Positions 33,661 through 44,028 of a stretch of 64,000 bases of DNA are shown one piece after another. The position numbers and the translations under genes are program-made. Each line of letters starts with the position of its first letter. Position 1 is the first letter of the stretch. This DNA comes from Laguncularia racemosa (Eukaryota; Streptophyta; Magnoliopsida; Myrtales; Combretaceae), in NCBI GenBank assembly GCA_037954665.1, contig JBBMOL010000377.1, positions 186,001-250,000 of the forward strand, given 5' to 3'. The notes under the pieces were generated by a model, which had not been told where the DNA came from, did no database searches, and saw only the letters and a program-made list of their open reading frames with translations.

Positions 33661-34770
33661 TTTATTCACTGTTATTTCCTAGATCTAATGAAATCGATGA
33701 AACTAGAAGGTATCTTGTGCCCGTAAATGATGAAAATGTCAATATCACTTTCAGCCCTACTGCATTAGTCATTAGGGGTGATGTCGAAAAGTCAAATGAG
33801 ATTCAGGAGAGTTGGCATCAATTTGAGCAAGGCAAAGTTATCATTGATGAACCGATTTTTGAGGTAAATTTGGGAATGGATGAAAACCTTAGGAACCTTA
33901 AGGTTAGGAACAATTTGTTAGAACAACATAGAGAGGAATTGTTGCAATTATTATCCAAATATCTAAACGTGTTCACATGGTCATATAAGGATATGATAGG
34001 GCTTGATCCTTCAATAGTGGTTCACAAGCTACCCACTAAAGCTAACTTCAGACCATGAAGGCATAAGCTTAGGAGGTTTTAGCCCGACATTTTGTTGAAA
34101 ATCAAAGAAGAAATGAAGAAGTAGTTGGAAGTTGAGTTCGTTAAGGTATCGGATTATCCAAAATTGGTGGCGAATGTAGTGCTTGTGTTTAAGAAAAATG
34201 GGAAAATTTGAGTTTAAGTTGATTTCAAAGACTTGAACCAAGCATGCTAAAAGGTAATTTCCCATTACCACACATCGATGTCTTAGTAGGTAACACTATT
34301 GGAAATCACCTTTTCTCTTTCATGGATGGCTTTTTGAGATATAATTAGATTAAGATGTTAGAAGAGGACAAAACCAATATAATGTTCATTACTACATGGG
34401 GAACATTTTTCTATAAAGTTATGCCTTCTGGTATGAAGAATGCAAGAGTGATGTATCGGTGAGCTATGGTAGCACTTTTCAATGACTTGATGCATAAAGA
34501 GGTAGAGGTATATGTTGATGACATGATCGCTAAATCTCGTGAAGGGGAAGATCATGCAAAAGTCCTTAAGAAGTTGTTTGAAAGAATTAGAAAATTCCAT
34601 TTGAAGCTAAATCTTGAAAAGTACACATTCGAAGTAACATTAAGGAAGCTCCTAGGGTTTGTTATCAGTAGGAAGGTAATCGAAATAGACCTAGAAAAGG
34701 TAAAGCAATTGTTGAGATGTCAACCCCACAAACCCTTAAAGAAGCAAGGGGTGTAATGGGAAGGTTGAAT
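33661..34770 (+). pseudogene. Element C reverse transcriptase remnant
   Basis: The N-terminal region 33717-34058 is open (VFTWSYKDMIGLDPSIVVHKL, typical of Tat RT). The fingers are damaged by stops and at least one frameshift (34057-34470). The active-site segment is preserved: VEVYVDDMIAKSREGEDH near 34501-34555, with both catalytic aspartates. It is followed by LNLEKYTFEVTLRKLLGFVIS. The combination of an intact YVDD box with many other lesions indicates decay by scattered mutation. Confidence 0.8.
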
Positions 34771-35268
34771 TACATAGCCAAGTTTATATCTCTGCTTACC
34801 GATAAGTGCTGTCCCTTATTCAATCTCTTGAAAAAGAATGCCAAGATGAAATGAGATGCAAAATGTGAAGAAGCTTTCTCTAAAATCAAAAGGGAATTAA
34901 CAAATCCTCCATTTTTTATAGTTCCTACCCTCAGAGGCCTTTATTCTTGTATTTGACCGTACTCCCCGAGTCTATAGGTTGTACATTGGGGCAAAAAGAT
35001 GAGACGGAAGGAAAAGAGTGCCCCATATATTATCTAAGAAAGAAGTTTACTGAAGGAGAATAGGGATACATAGAAGTCAAAAGGACTTGCTGGACTTTGG
35101 TATAGGTAATGCACAGGATCCGATAATACACCCTATATCATTTAATTGAGTTATTGACCAAACATGATCCGTTGTGATATCTAGCAAAAAAAACTAGCAT
35201 TGATGGGAAGAATCTCCAAATGGCAAATGTTGCTTTTAGAGTTTGATATTATTTATGCAAATTAAGGC
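34771..35268 (+). pseudogene. Element C first RNase H remnant
   Basis: Broken in all frames but recognisable pieces remain in order, for example RLNYIAKFISLLTDKC and LLKKNAKMK (RT-RNase H connection), and ALMGRISKWQMLLLEFDI at the end. Frameshifts near 34920 and 35100. Confidence 0.55.
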
Positions 35269-35685
35269 TTGATAAAAGGACAAGCCATGGCAGGCTTATT
35301 AGCCGAATATCTAAGGAAAGATACGTTAAAAGTCGGAAAAACTCAACTACTAGATGAAGGAATTATGGTCACTATTAACGAAAGATTAGAAGGTCAGTGG
35401 TTGGAGTTATATTTTGATGGAGCTGCGAATGTTTTCGAATGTAGAATAGAGGTGGTCTTGATATCTCATGAAGGTAACCATTTTCCTATAGTAACGAAGT
35501 TAACATTCCCATGTACCAATAATATAGCAAGGTATGAAGCTTATATCCTGGGACTTAAAAATGGCGTTAGAAAAGCGTATCTAGGATTAGAAGTATATGG
35601 AGACTTGTCTTTAATTATTCTCCAAACCTTAGGAGAATACAAGATAAAAGACAGTAAGTTAATTTTGCACCACTAGCATCTTAGC
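35269..35685 (+). pseudogene. Second RNase H-like domain of element C (archaeal type)
   Basis: An open stretch ending with TAG at 35674-35676. WLELYFDGAAN carries the first catalytic aspartate; later NNIARYEAYILGL carries the glutamate; VYGDLSLII carries another aspartate. Tat/Ogre elements have this additional archaeal-type RNase H domain between RNase H and integrase, which supports the lineage call. Confidence 0.72.
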
Positions 35686-35688
35686 GTA

Positions 35689-36087
35689 TTGGTGGAAAGG
35701 TTCAAAAAAATTTCTTTCACATATGTGCCTAGAACCCAAAATCAATTCGCTGATGCTTTGGCAACGTTGGCATCCATGATTCGAATCTCGGGCAGTATAG
35801 AGATTCAACCCATAAAGATTGAAGTTGAGGAGAAACTTGCTTTCTGCTTAATGGTTGAAGAGAGTCAAGATCAAAAGCCTTGGTACCATGATATCAAGGA
35901 ATTCCTTAAGAATGGCACTTATCTAGAGGAGGTAGATAAGAAAGATAGAAAGGCATTAAGAAGAATAGCAGCACATTTTTTACCTAGTAGCCCCGCATTA
36001 TACAAGAAATCCTTCGATACTACCCTATTAAGGTGTGTTGATGAAGAGGAAGCGGATACCCTGATGCGAGAAGTACATAAGGGAGTT
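35689..36087 (+). pseudogene. Element C end of RNase H and start of integrase, cut by D
   Basis: FTYVPRTQNQFADALATLAS is the conserved end of the RNase H region; then a linker and ADTLMREVHKGV, the first integrase zinc histidine region. The frame is interrupted at 36087 by element D; GAGTT (36083-36087) repeats at 40967-40971 where the frame resumes. Confidence 0.8.
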
Positions 36088-37124
36088 TGATGTGCTCAAA
36101 ACCAAGGTCTAAGCACAATTAAATGAATAAAAAAAAAACAAATCTCAACTTACATACAAACTAGTCCAATTGAAATGGAAATTGTGTGAACCCTATTGGA
36201 ATTTAGTGAAATCCAAAGGTCCAATGATGCAATCACAATCCAATAATGATAAACTTCACTAAATAACAAAAAATATAAGTGAATTCCACTTGAAATATAT
36301 GAAGAAGAAAAGAACCAAAACCGTGATTTATCCTTTTCCATCAAGCACAAATTCATGCCACAAATGAGATGATAATATCAAGTACTAAAGTAATCAATCT
36401 TATACAAGATAATTGATCACAAATGCAATAAAAAATCAGACCAAGAATTATCTCAATTCACCCCTAGATATTACACACTAGGGAAGAAAAGAAATCACAA
36501 CAAAATGAAATTGATATTATTCACAATTTCAAAGTGTAGCACTCGCCACAATCTCAACTCTTAGGATTGAAATTGATAAGAGTCTAATGAAAATTAGGAG
36601 AACCCTAATCCTCATGCAAAGTGTATCTCAATTATGCAAATTTTGGCCTCCTCAAACCCTACTACAAGCAAGTATTTATACTTGCCACCCTTAAGGTTAG
36701 AAAATGGACAAAAATTACAACTATGCCACTTTTAAGGTGGTCGGTCTTAAATGGAAATTACAATCAAAATGAAAGTGTCCCAAAAGAAAATACAACATAA
36801 AATAGTCCAAATAAAAATTGCAAAATAAAAAAAAAATAGTCTTCATCATGCGAGCTCTTCTATAGGATTCGTCGGCCCAACTCATCGCCAATTCAAGTCG
36901 GTCCATGGATAACCTACAAACTGAGTCTGAGTGAGTTTGTCCATCACCCCATAAAATATGATAAGTGTGCCTGTTGGAATATATAATACATGAATAAGAT
37001 AAAAGAGGTTAGTAAACGAATAATTCCAGGGTCGATTTGCTTAAAATGGGCCCTAATCGCCAAGATTCGAAACCCTTTGGTTCTTGCCCTAATGATAGGT
37101 CTTGTCGGATTTTGATTCCTATCA
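36088..37124 (-). repeat. 3' LTR of element D
   Basis: 1,037 bp, strongly similar to 39932-40966. On the minus strand its first bases, TGATAGGAATC, still continue the pol-tail coding. Confidence 0.93.
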
Positions 37125-38274
37125 TCTCCTCGGGCTTCAAAAAGATTTGTCCTCAAATCTGGTAGATAAAATGCAATAGAGACTCTGTTTTCTACTAGCA
37201 ATCCATCTGAAGAAGTATCTCTGTAGAATCCCAATATCGGAAATACTACAGGCGGTGATTATTTTCTCTCCTCCATTTCCAGGATGTATCTCTTTTGCAA
37301 CACAAATAATGACCCATTATCCATTGAGTTATCCCCTATCTCAACCCATTCCACTGATATTGTTTCCTCCTTTTCTAACTCATCTGTATGGTGCTGATCT
37401 TCATAGCCCTCTAATGGTTAGCCCAACTGCTCATTACCCGCTGAAACCTCTAAAGGTGAACACAATTGTCTCTGAATAGTCTGGCTCTCTGATGATAGGC
37501 TCATTTGACTTTGACCCTCAAAATCCTCCAATGGTTTACTCAACTGCTCATAAGCCTCTAATATCTCTTATGGTGAACATAACTGCCCTTAAATAGTTTC
37601 GTCCTCTAAAGATCTGCTCATCTGACTTTGTTCATTAGGATCCTCTGAAGGTTGACACATCTGTGTCTAACAAATTTTGTGCTCTAAGGGTTGGTTCAAC
37701 TGCTCATGGCCCACTGATGGTCTATTGATTTGTTATTGAACCCTTTGAACCCCTGAAGACGACATCGGATTCAAAATAATTCATTTTCCTTATGAAATAC
37801 ATAAGTATTCCTGAAGCCATCATGTAAGACCCTCTTATCATATAACCAAGGCCTGTCAAGCAATATATGGGATATACACATAGGTAGAATATCACACTCA
37901 ATCTCATCAAAGTATTTATCCCCTACACTGAATGGTACCCTAGCTCTTTGGGCCACATACAAACTCCCCTGATCACTAAGCCAATGCAATGTATACGGTT
38001 CAGGATGTAAAGTAGTAGCAAGTTTTAGTTTCGAGACTAACGATGCTGCTACCACATTAGTACAACTACCACCATCAATTATAAGGACACATAAATTTCC
38101 TTGTACCCTACAAGAAGTATGGAACAAGTTTTCCCTTTGTTTGTCATCCTTAGTAGTAAATGTAGTCAATGTCCGGCGCAATACATTAGCATAATGAAAC
38201 ATTTCACTAGACATGATTATGCTCAAATCTAACAATACAATAATTATCTTCACACTCCCAAGGTTCAAGTACAC
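37125..38274 (-). pseudogene. Protease-like ORF, repeated linker and pol tail of element D
   Basis: Minus strand. The open part 38274-37771 encodes an N-terminal stretch, then ENLFHTSCRVQGNLCVLIID and GGSCTNVVAASLVSKL (aspartic-protease-like core, DGG instead of DTG), IECDILPMCISHILLDRPWL and VLHDGFRNTY. This matches the segment after the zinc knuckle in F, G and H. From 37760 to about 37400 the linker contains imperfect repeats of about 42-46 residues alternating QMSxxLED and QLCSPLE, broken by a few stops. It ends near the LTR with the GPIIRARTKGF-like tail. No gag, RT or integrase. The protease portion has no stop over 168 codons. Confidence 0.75.
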
Positions 38275-39731
38275 TCAACTACTTTCAAGTAGATAGAATT
38301 AAATTCAACAACAAGTGTTTAAGTAACTAGTTCAATTACTTTCATACTTTAATGACTTGTTTGAATTTCAAATTCTATTACTCACATTCCTTTTTCTTTC
38401 CTTGACTTCTCACCACTTAAATACACAATTAGCAGTAATTAAACACATACACAACACACCATTCACCACCATACAACTTCCTTTCTACTCACGATCCCAA
38501 TATGTTTACACCACTAACAATATCCTTGACAACACATATAATAACCAATCAAATGTACACACCCTTCACTAAGTTTATGAAAACACAACACTATGTACAC
38601 TCCTCTTCAAGCCATGGTGCACTTTCCCCACTTCCACACAAATATCAAACCGCAACTTCAATAACAAAGGCAACTCAAATTTCAAATTCAAAATGAGTTC
38701 AATAATTGCAATGTTCCACAAATGGAAGAGGCTTTTTTTTTTTCAAATTCAAAAGATATACAATTAACTATGACTTAATGTGTATTTGAGATTTCAAATT
38801 GACCTCTTAATGTACACTTTCAATTCTGATTTGAAATCTAAAAATAATAATTGTAATTCCTCCACTTTCCGAAAATGCACATACTACACAATTTCACTTC
38901 ACAATTGAAACACCACTTTCCCCTTCATGGTTTTCTATCCTTACACTACACTCTCACACTTTAGCCTCAATGTGCAGCACCGTACTCCACACAACTTCCA
39001 CAAATTCACACCACTTTAGAACACCTCAAGTGTAACACACTCACACCGCCACTTACAAAATACACACACAATGCACTTAATTCAAACAACAACAACAACA
39101 CTCACGGTGTAACACCTTCTTCTCAATATACACAACATAATACCTCAAGGTGTACACGTCCTTGCCACTACACAACTCCCATTCACACCATAAACCACAA
39201 GCAATGGCAGCAACAAAATTCAAATTTGAAATCACTCCACTAAATGCAACCTTCTCCACAAATGGTAAAAAACAATTCAAATTCAAATAACACTTATTTA
39301 ATGCTACTCAATGAATTGCTTTCAAACTTAAAGAAGGTATTTGAATTTCAAATGGATGCTTATCCTTCCACACACTTCAAATCTGGAAATTATATACTAA
39401 GCCCCCTTTATGCCCGAATCACTCCAAGCAAAAACACACCTCTACTTCTTCACAATTGAGGTAACTTCAAGTTATGACTTTTGATACACAAGATGTGCTA
39501 CTATTCTTGTTTTTTTTTACACCAAAATATCAATCAAATGGAGCTTCAACAAGACCTCAAAACTCACTCCAACAAGTAGCAAGTTCAACTCCCCAAGCAA
39601 GATAGTCTCGCCACTTCAAATAACAACATAAACAATTCAATTTTCCACTTTCAATTTCGGAATCAAAATGTAAACTCAAGAACCTTAAATTTTCGAAATT
39701 CAATTGAAAAATCCCTCCTCTTAAACCTCAA
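38275..39731 (-). other. Non-coding leader region of element D
   Basis: AC-rich on the plus strand (GT-rich on the coding side), like 19400-19600 and 20930-21170 in E. No gag-like frame on either strand. Confidence 0.6.
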
Positions 39732-39743
39732 GCTCTGATTCCA
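39732..39743 (-). other. Second primer-binding-site-like motif of D
   Basis: GCTCTGATTCCA (minus strand TGGAATCAGAGC), one mismatch from the tRNA-Met site. It is followed on the plus strand by AAAGA and then an LTR-end-like TGATGTGCTT at 39749, the same spacing as at the true LTR junction. Confidence 0.65.
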
Positions 39744-39914
39744 AAAGATGATGTGCTTAAAACCAAGCCCAAGCACACAAAACCCAATTGAAAGACCAAT
39801 TACACAATGCAAATCAAACTAGTCTTAATCTCATGAACAATGGCATCAATTTCCAATGAATGTAACCAATTCTTCAATTATGATGTAATCAATCTTAGAT
39901 CCAAATATGATGAT

Positions 39915-39926
39915 GCATTGATACCA
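39915..39926 (-). other. Primer-binding site of element D
   Basis: GCATTGATACCA (minus strand TGGTATCAATGC), 5 bp from the LTR at 39932; two mismatches to the tRNA-Met site. Confidence 0.7.
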
Positions 39927-39931
39927 AAAGA

Positions 39932-40966
39932 TGACGTGCTCAAAAAAAAGGTTTAAGCACAATCAAATGAATCAAAGAAAACAAACCTCAACTCACATAC
40001 AAACCGGTCCAATTGAAATGGAAATTGCGTAAACCCTGTTGGAATTTGGTGAAATCCAAAGGTCCAATGATGCAATCACAATCCAATAATGATAAACTTT
40101 ACTAAATAACAACAAATATAAGTGAATTCCACTTGAAATATATGAAGAAGAAAAGAACCAAAATCGTGATTTATCCTTTTCCAACAAGCACAAATTCACG
40201 CCACTAATGAGATGATAATATCAAGTACTAAAGTAATCAATCCTATACAAGATAATTGATCACAAATGCAATAAAAAATCAGACCAAGAATTATCTCAAT
40301 TCACCCCTAGATATTACACAATAGAGAAGAAAAGAAATCACAACAAACTGAAATTGATATTACTCACAATTTCAAAGTGTTGCACTCGCCAAAATCTCAA
40401 CTCTTGGGATTGAAATTGATAAGAGTCTAATGACAATTAGGAGAACCCTAATCCTCATGCAAAGTATATCTCAATTCTGCAAATTTTGACCTCTTCAAAC
40501 CCTACTATAAGCAAGTATTTATACTTGCCACCCTTAGGGTTAGAAAATGGATAAAAATTACAACTATGCTACTTTTAAGGTGGCCGGTCCTAAATGGAAA
40601 TTACAATCAAAATGAAAGTGTCCCCCAAAAAAAATACAACATAAAATAGTCCAAATAAAAATTACAAAAAAAAAAAAATAGTCTTCATCATGCGAGCTCT
40701 TCCATAGGATTCGTCAGCCTAACTCATCGCCGGTTCAAGCCAGTCCATGGATAACCCACAAACTAAGTCTGAGTGAGTTTGTCCATCGCCCCATAAAATA
40801 TGATAAGTGTGCCTATTGGAATATATAATACATGAATAAGATAAAAGAGGTTAGTAAATGAATAATTCCAGGGTCGATTTGCTGAAAATGGGCCCTCATC
40901 GCCAAGATTCGAAACCCTTTGGTTCTTGCCCTAATGATAGGTCTTATCGGATTTTGATTCCTATTA
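39932..40966 (-). repeat. 5' LTR of element D
   Basis: 1,035 bp, plus-strand ends TGACGTGCTC and CCTATTA. Matches 36088-37124 throughout, including the TATA region (TATAAATA read on the minus strand near 40517). Confidence 0.92.
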
Positions 40967-40971
40967 GAGTT

Positions 40972-42000
40972 TGTAGGCTGCACATGAATAGATATATGTT
41001 AGCCCACAAAATCATGAGGATGGGTTACTTTTGGATGACTATGGAAACAAATTGTATTAAACATGTGAGGCATTGCCACTTATGCCATGTTTATGCTAAT
41101 AAAATTAATGCCTTACCTTAATAATTACACATATTATCAACTCCATGGCCATTCTCTATGTGGGGCATTAATATGATTAGCTTAATATCTCTAAAAGCTT
41201 CAAACAGATACAAGTTCATTTTGGTAGCCATTAACTATTTTACTAAATGGGTTGAAGCATCTTCATATGCTAGTGTGACCAAAGGAGTGGTCGTCAAGTT
41301 CTTAAAAAGGGACATAATTGCTAGATATGGGGCACCTAAATCCATTATTACTGATCAAAGAACCAATTTAAACAATAAATTTGTCATAGAGACATGCTAA
41401 CAATTTGGAATCAATCATAGAAATTTAACTCCATATCATCCTCAAATGAATAGAGCAGTTGAGGTTGCCAATAAAAATATAAAGAGAATTATTGAAAAAA
41501 TGGCAATTACTTACAGCGATTGGCATAAAATGTTACTGTTTCCCTTTATGGCATACAAAACCTCAACTAGAGCCACTCCTTATTCACTAGTATATGGAAT
41601 TAAGGTCGTGTTGCCTATAGAAGTGCAAATCCCATCCTTTAGGGTACTCACCAAAACACAGCTCGATGAAGTAGAATGGGCAAAGAAAAGGGTAGATCAG
41701 CTAAATCTAAATGATGGAAAGAGACTTATGGCATTGTGTTATGGTCAGTGCTAGTAACAAAGGATGGCTAAAGCGTTTAATAAAAAGGTACAACTGAGAA
41801 GCTTCAAGGAGGAGATTTAGTATTGAAAAACGTGTTACCAAACGTACAGGATCCTAGAGGAAAGTTCACTCTAAATTATGAAGGACCCTATATTGTGAGA
41901 AAAGTCTTGATAGGAGGGGCATTAGTGCTAGCTGATATGGATGGCCCAAACTTAAGAGGCCTTGTTATTGCAGATGTAGTGAAGTTGTATTACCCATAAA
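40972..42000 (+). pseudogene. Element C integrase, main part
   Basis: Resumes at the codon where D entered. The zinc region continues with HMNRYMLAHKIMRMGYFW and CHLCHVYANK. In the core the first catalytic position reads WGINMISL, asparagine replacing aspartate; the second is present in SIITDQRTN; the glutamate is in HPQMNRAVEVANKN. The C-terminal part runs through LVYGIKVVLPIEVQIPS and, after stops and a frameshift near 41755-41820, VLPNVQDPRGKFTLNYEGPY to the end KLYYP at 41998. Inactive by the D-to-N change and by stops at 41119, 41398 and 41752. Confidence 0.85.
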
Positions 42001-42651
42001 TAATCAATGAAATCTTTTGCCAAACCCGATGAGAGCATTGAGAATACTAATATCTTTATGACGTAATTTTCATTGTTTACGAGCAAAGTTGATATCCAAG
42101 TTGTTGATGTTCGATTGGTCATTGACCAACCCTTGCTTATACACTTCATCAATAAGTTCACTCTCTTCAAATTCATTACACTACATTATAAAAAAAAAAA
42201 AAAACCATGCTAAAACTCATAAAATAAATGGTTAAATGCTTCATTATGACTTAATCCTCTTCTAACAAAATTTTATTGCAAGAAAAAGGACTAACATAAT
42301 TTCAATAGTCAGTATACCTCGAAGGTTTGATTCTACCATACAAATAGAAGACATGACCATGAAGATCGGTTGTGGACATTTCACTGAGGTGTTTTAGCTC
42401 AGTGAGCGAGTGATTACCGGGCGACAAGTAACGAGCTACTGCTGGGATGAAGTTGATGAGATTAGTAAGATCCACTCTTTAGTAATGTAAATTTTTACTG
42501 GATATCATGTTTCAACATACTTTTAAAACCCCAAAAGATTGACATAAAGAGCATTTATTAATTAAGTCTAGCCTTGTTAATAGTTAGTAATACATTTAAG
42601 TCCATCTTCGTCAGTAGGAGGCAAATATTTAAGTCCATTCTTGTCAGTAAA
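42001..42651 (+). other. 3' non-coding region of element C before G
   Basis: No coding. From about 42544 begin imperfect tandem units built on AAGTCCATTCTTGTCAGTAAA and CTTGTTAATAGYTAGTAAG; G inserted within one. Confidence 0.6.
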
Positions 42652-43566
42652 TGATGAGATCCATGATGGGAGCCAAGCCAGAAGATGAAATGTGGATCCT
42701 CTTGAAGTGCCACTTGGACCTATCACAAGAACTCGAGCAAAACGATTCAAGGAAGCACTTAACGGGTTGATAAAGGATGTCCATGAAGTCGGAAAGGATT
42801 GGAGCAATCATGAAGCTGGAACGGATTGGAACAACCATGGGAATGCCCTTGCTCTTGTACAAGTCATAATGGATATGGGTTAAAGAGGGCGTGTCTTTAC
42901 AAGGCACGGCCGTATAGGAGTCTGGAGGTTACATAGAATCATACACGGTTCAAAGGCACGGCCGTGTATGTTGTCAAGATTTCCACAAAAAGATACACGA
43001 TTAGAAGTACACAGTTGTGTACATTGTCAAGATTTCCACAGAAAGATACACGACTAGAAGTACACGGTCGTGTACATCTCCAACACCGATCGTGTACTTC
43101 TCCAACGCCGGCTCCAAGGCTGCCGGCCTTCATGTCTTGTTTTGTTATTTTTATGCAACTTATTGAAGTGATGTCGTTTTGGGGCTTTATTGTTACGAAT
43201 TGTAAACCCTACTATAAAACTCCTAGGGTTTAGAACAGCTAGAAGATAGAATATACAACATTGAAGTTTGAAAAAAACACTTTTGAGAGAATTCCTCTCT
43301 TGGTTCTTTAAAGAACTAATCTAGAACTTATCGGATTTTTCTTTCGTGGCGTTCATCCCGACTTATCAATCGGTCTTTCATCCCGATTCTGGCATCTTCA
43401 TATTATACCAAGGTTCTTGTCTCGCTTATAGACAACGGGTCGCGGTTTCCACTTGAGTGTGTTTGGCATCATAGGTAGCGAATTCCGAACGTATTGGTAT
43501 TGGGTTTCGTCACACGTTGGCATGGTTCATATCAGTTAGGAATCTGAGCAAACCGATTTCGTATCA
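42652..43566 (+). repeat. 5' LTR of element G
   Basis: 915 bp with two 53-bp units at 42973-43078. The junction reads CGTATCAGAGCC: 11 bp present in F (from GTTTGG to the second GTATCA) are missing, which removes the front of the primer-binding site. Confidence 0.9.
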
Positions 43567-43605
43567 GAGCCTAGGTTTGTTAAACATCAGTTTGGTTTGA
43601 GGAAG

Positions 43606-44023
43606 GTAACATCAACACCCTAACTCCAATCATTCATATCAATTGTTCATATTCAATTTCATAGTGTTAATTGTCTATTGAAAGTGTAGTACCTACTATT
43701 CAATTTTGTTACAAAAAAAAAAAAGAAAAAGGAGAAACGTGATCAAGAGCAACAAACAAAGGCAACAAAAAAAAATCGGAAAGAAAAAACGGAAAATTAT
43801 GAGCCCTAGAGTTGTTTTGAATTCTACAAAAGGGAATTGGTGTAGTTTGGGTTAGTTCCAAGAGAATTGAGAAGAGGAATTAGCGAGTTAATATCATCAT
43901 TGTTTGTGAGAATACACGAGTGACTGTGTGATATCATCATTTGAGCGAAACACGTAAGGGAGTGTATCGTAAGGCTTGATCATATATATATATATTTGTG
44001 TTAGTACTAATCTTTTTTTGCAG
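43606..44023 (+). other. Candidate leader intron of element G
   Basis: Donor AAG/GTAACA, TACTAAT near 44003, pyrimidine tract and CAG/G five bases before the gag ATG. Same arrangement as in F, H and I. Inferred. Confidence 0.45.
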
Positions 44024-44028
44024 GAACT

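Larger units (their letters stand above)
36088..40966 (-). mobile_element. Element D: protease-only non-autonomous LTR element
   Basis: 4,879 bp on the minus strand, with perfect duplication GAGTT on both sides. LTRs 36088-37124 and 39932-40966. Interior of 2.8 kb with protease-like coding, a repeated linker and pol tail only, plus 1.4 kb of non-coding leader. The left LTR ends in ATCA on the plus strand; the right has ATTA. Same family as E, the solo LTR at 25207 and the LTR at 54121. Confidence 0.93.
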
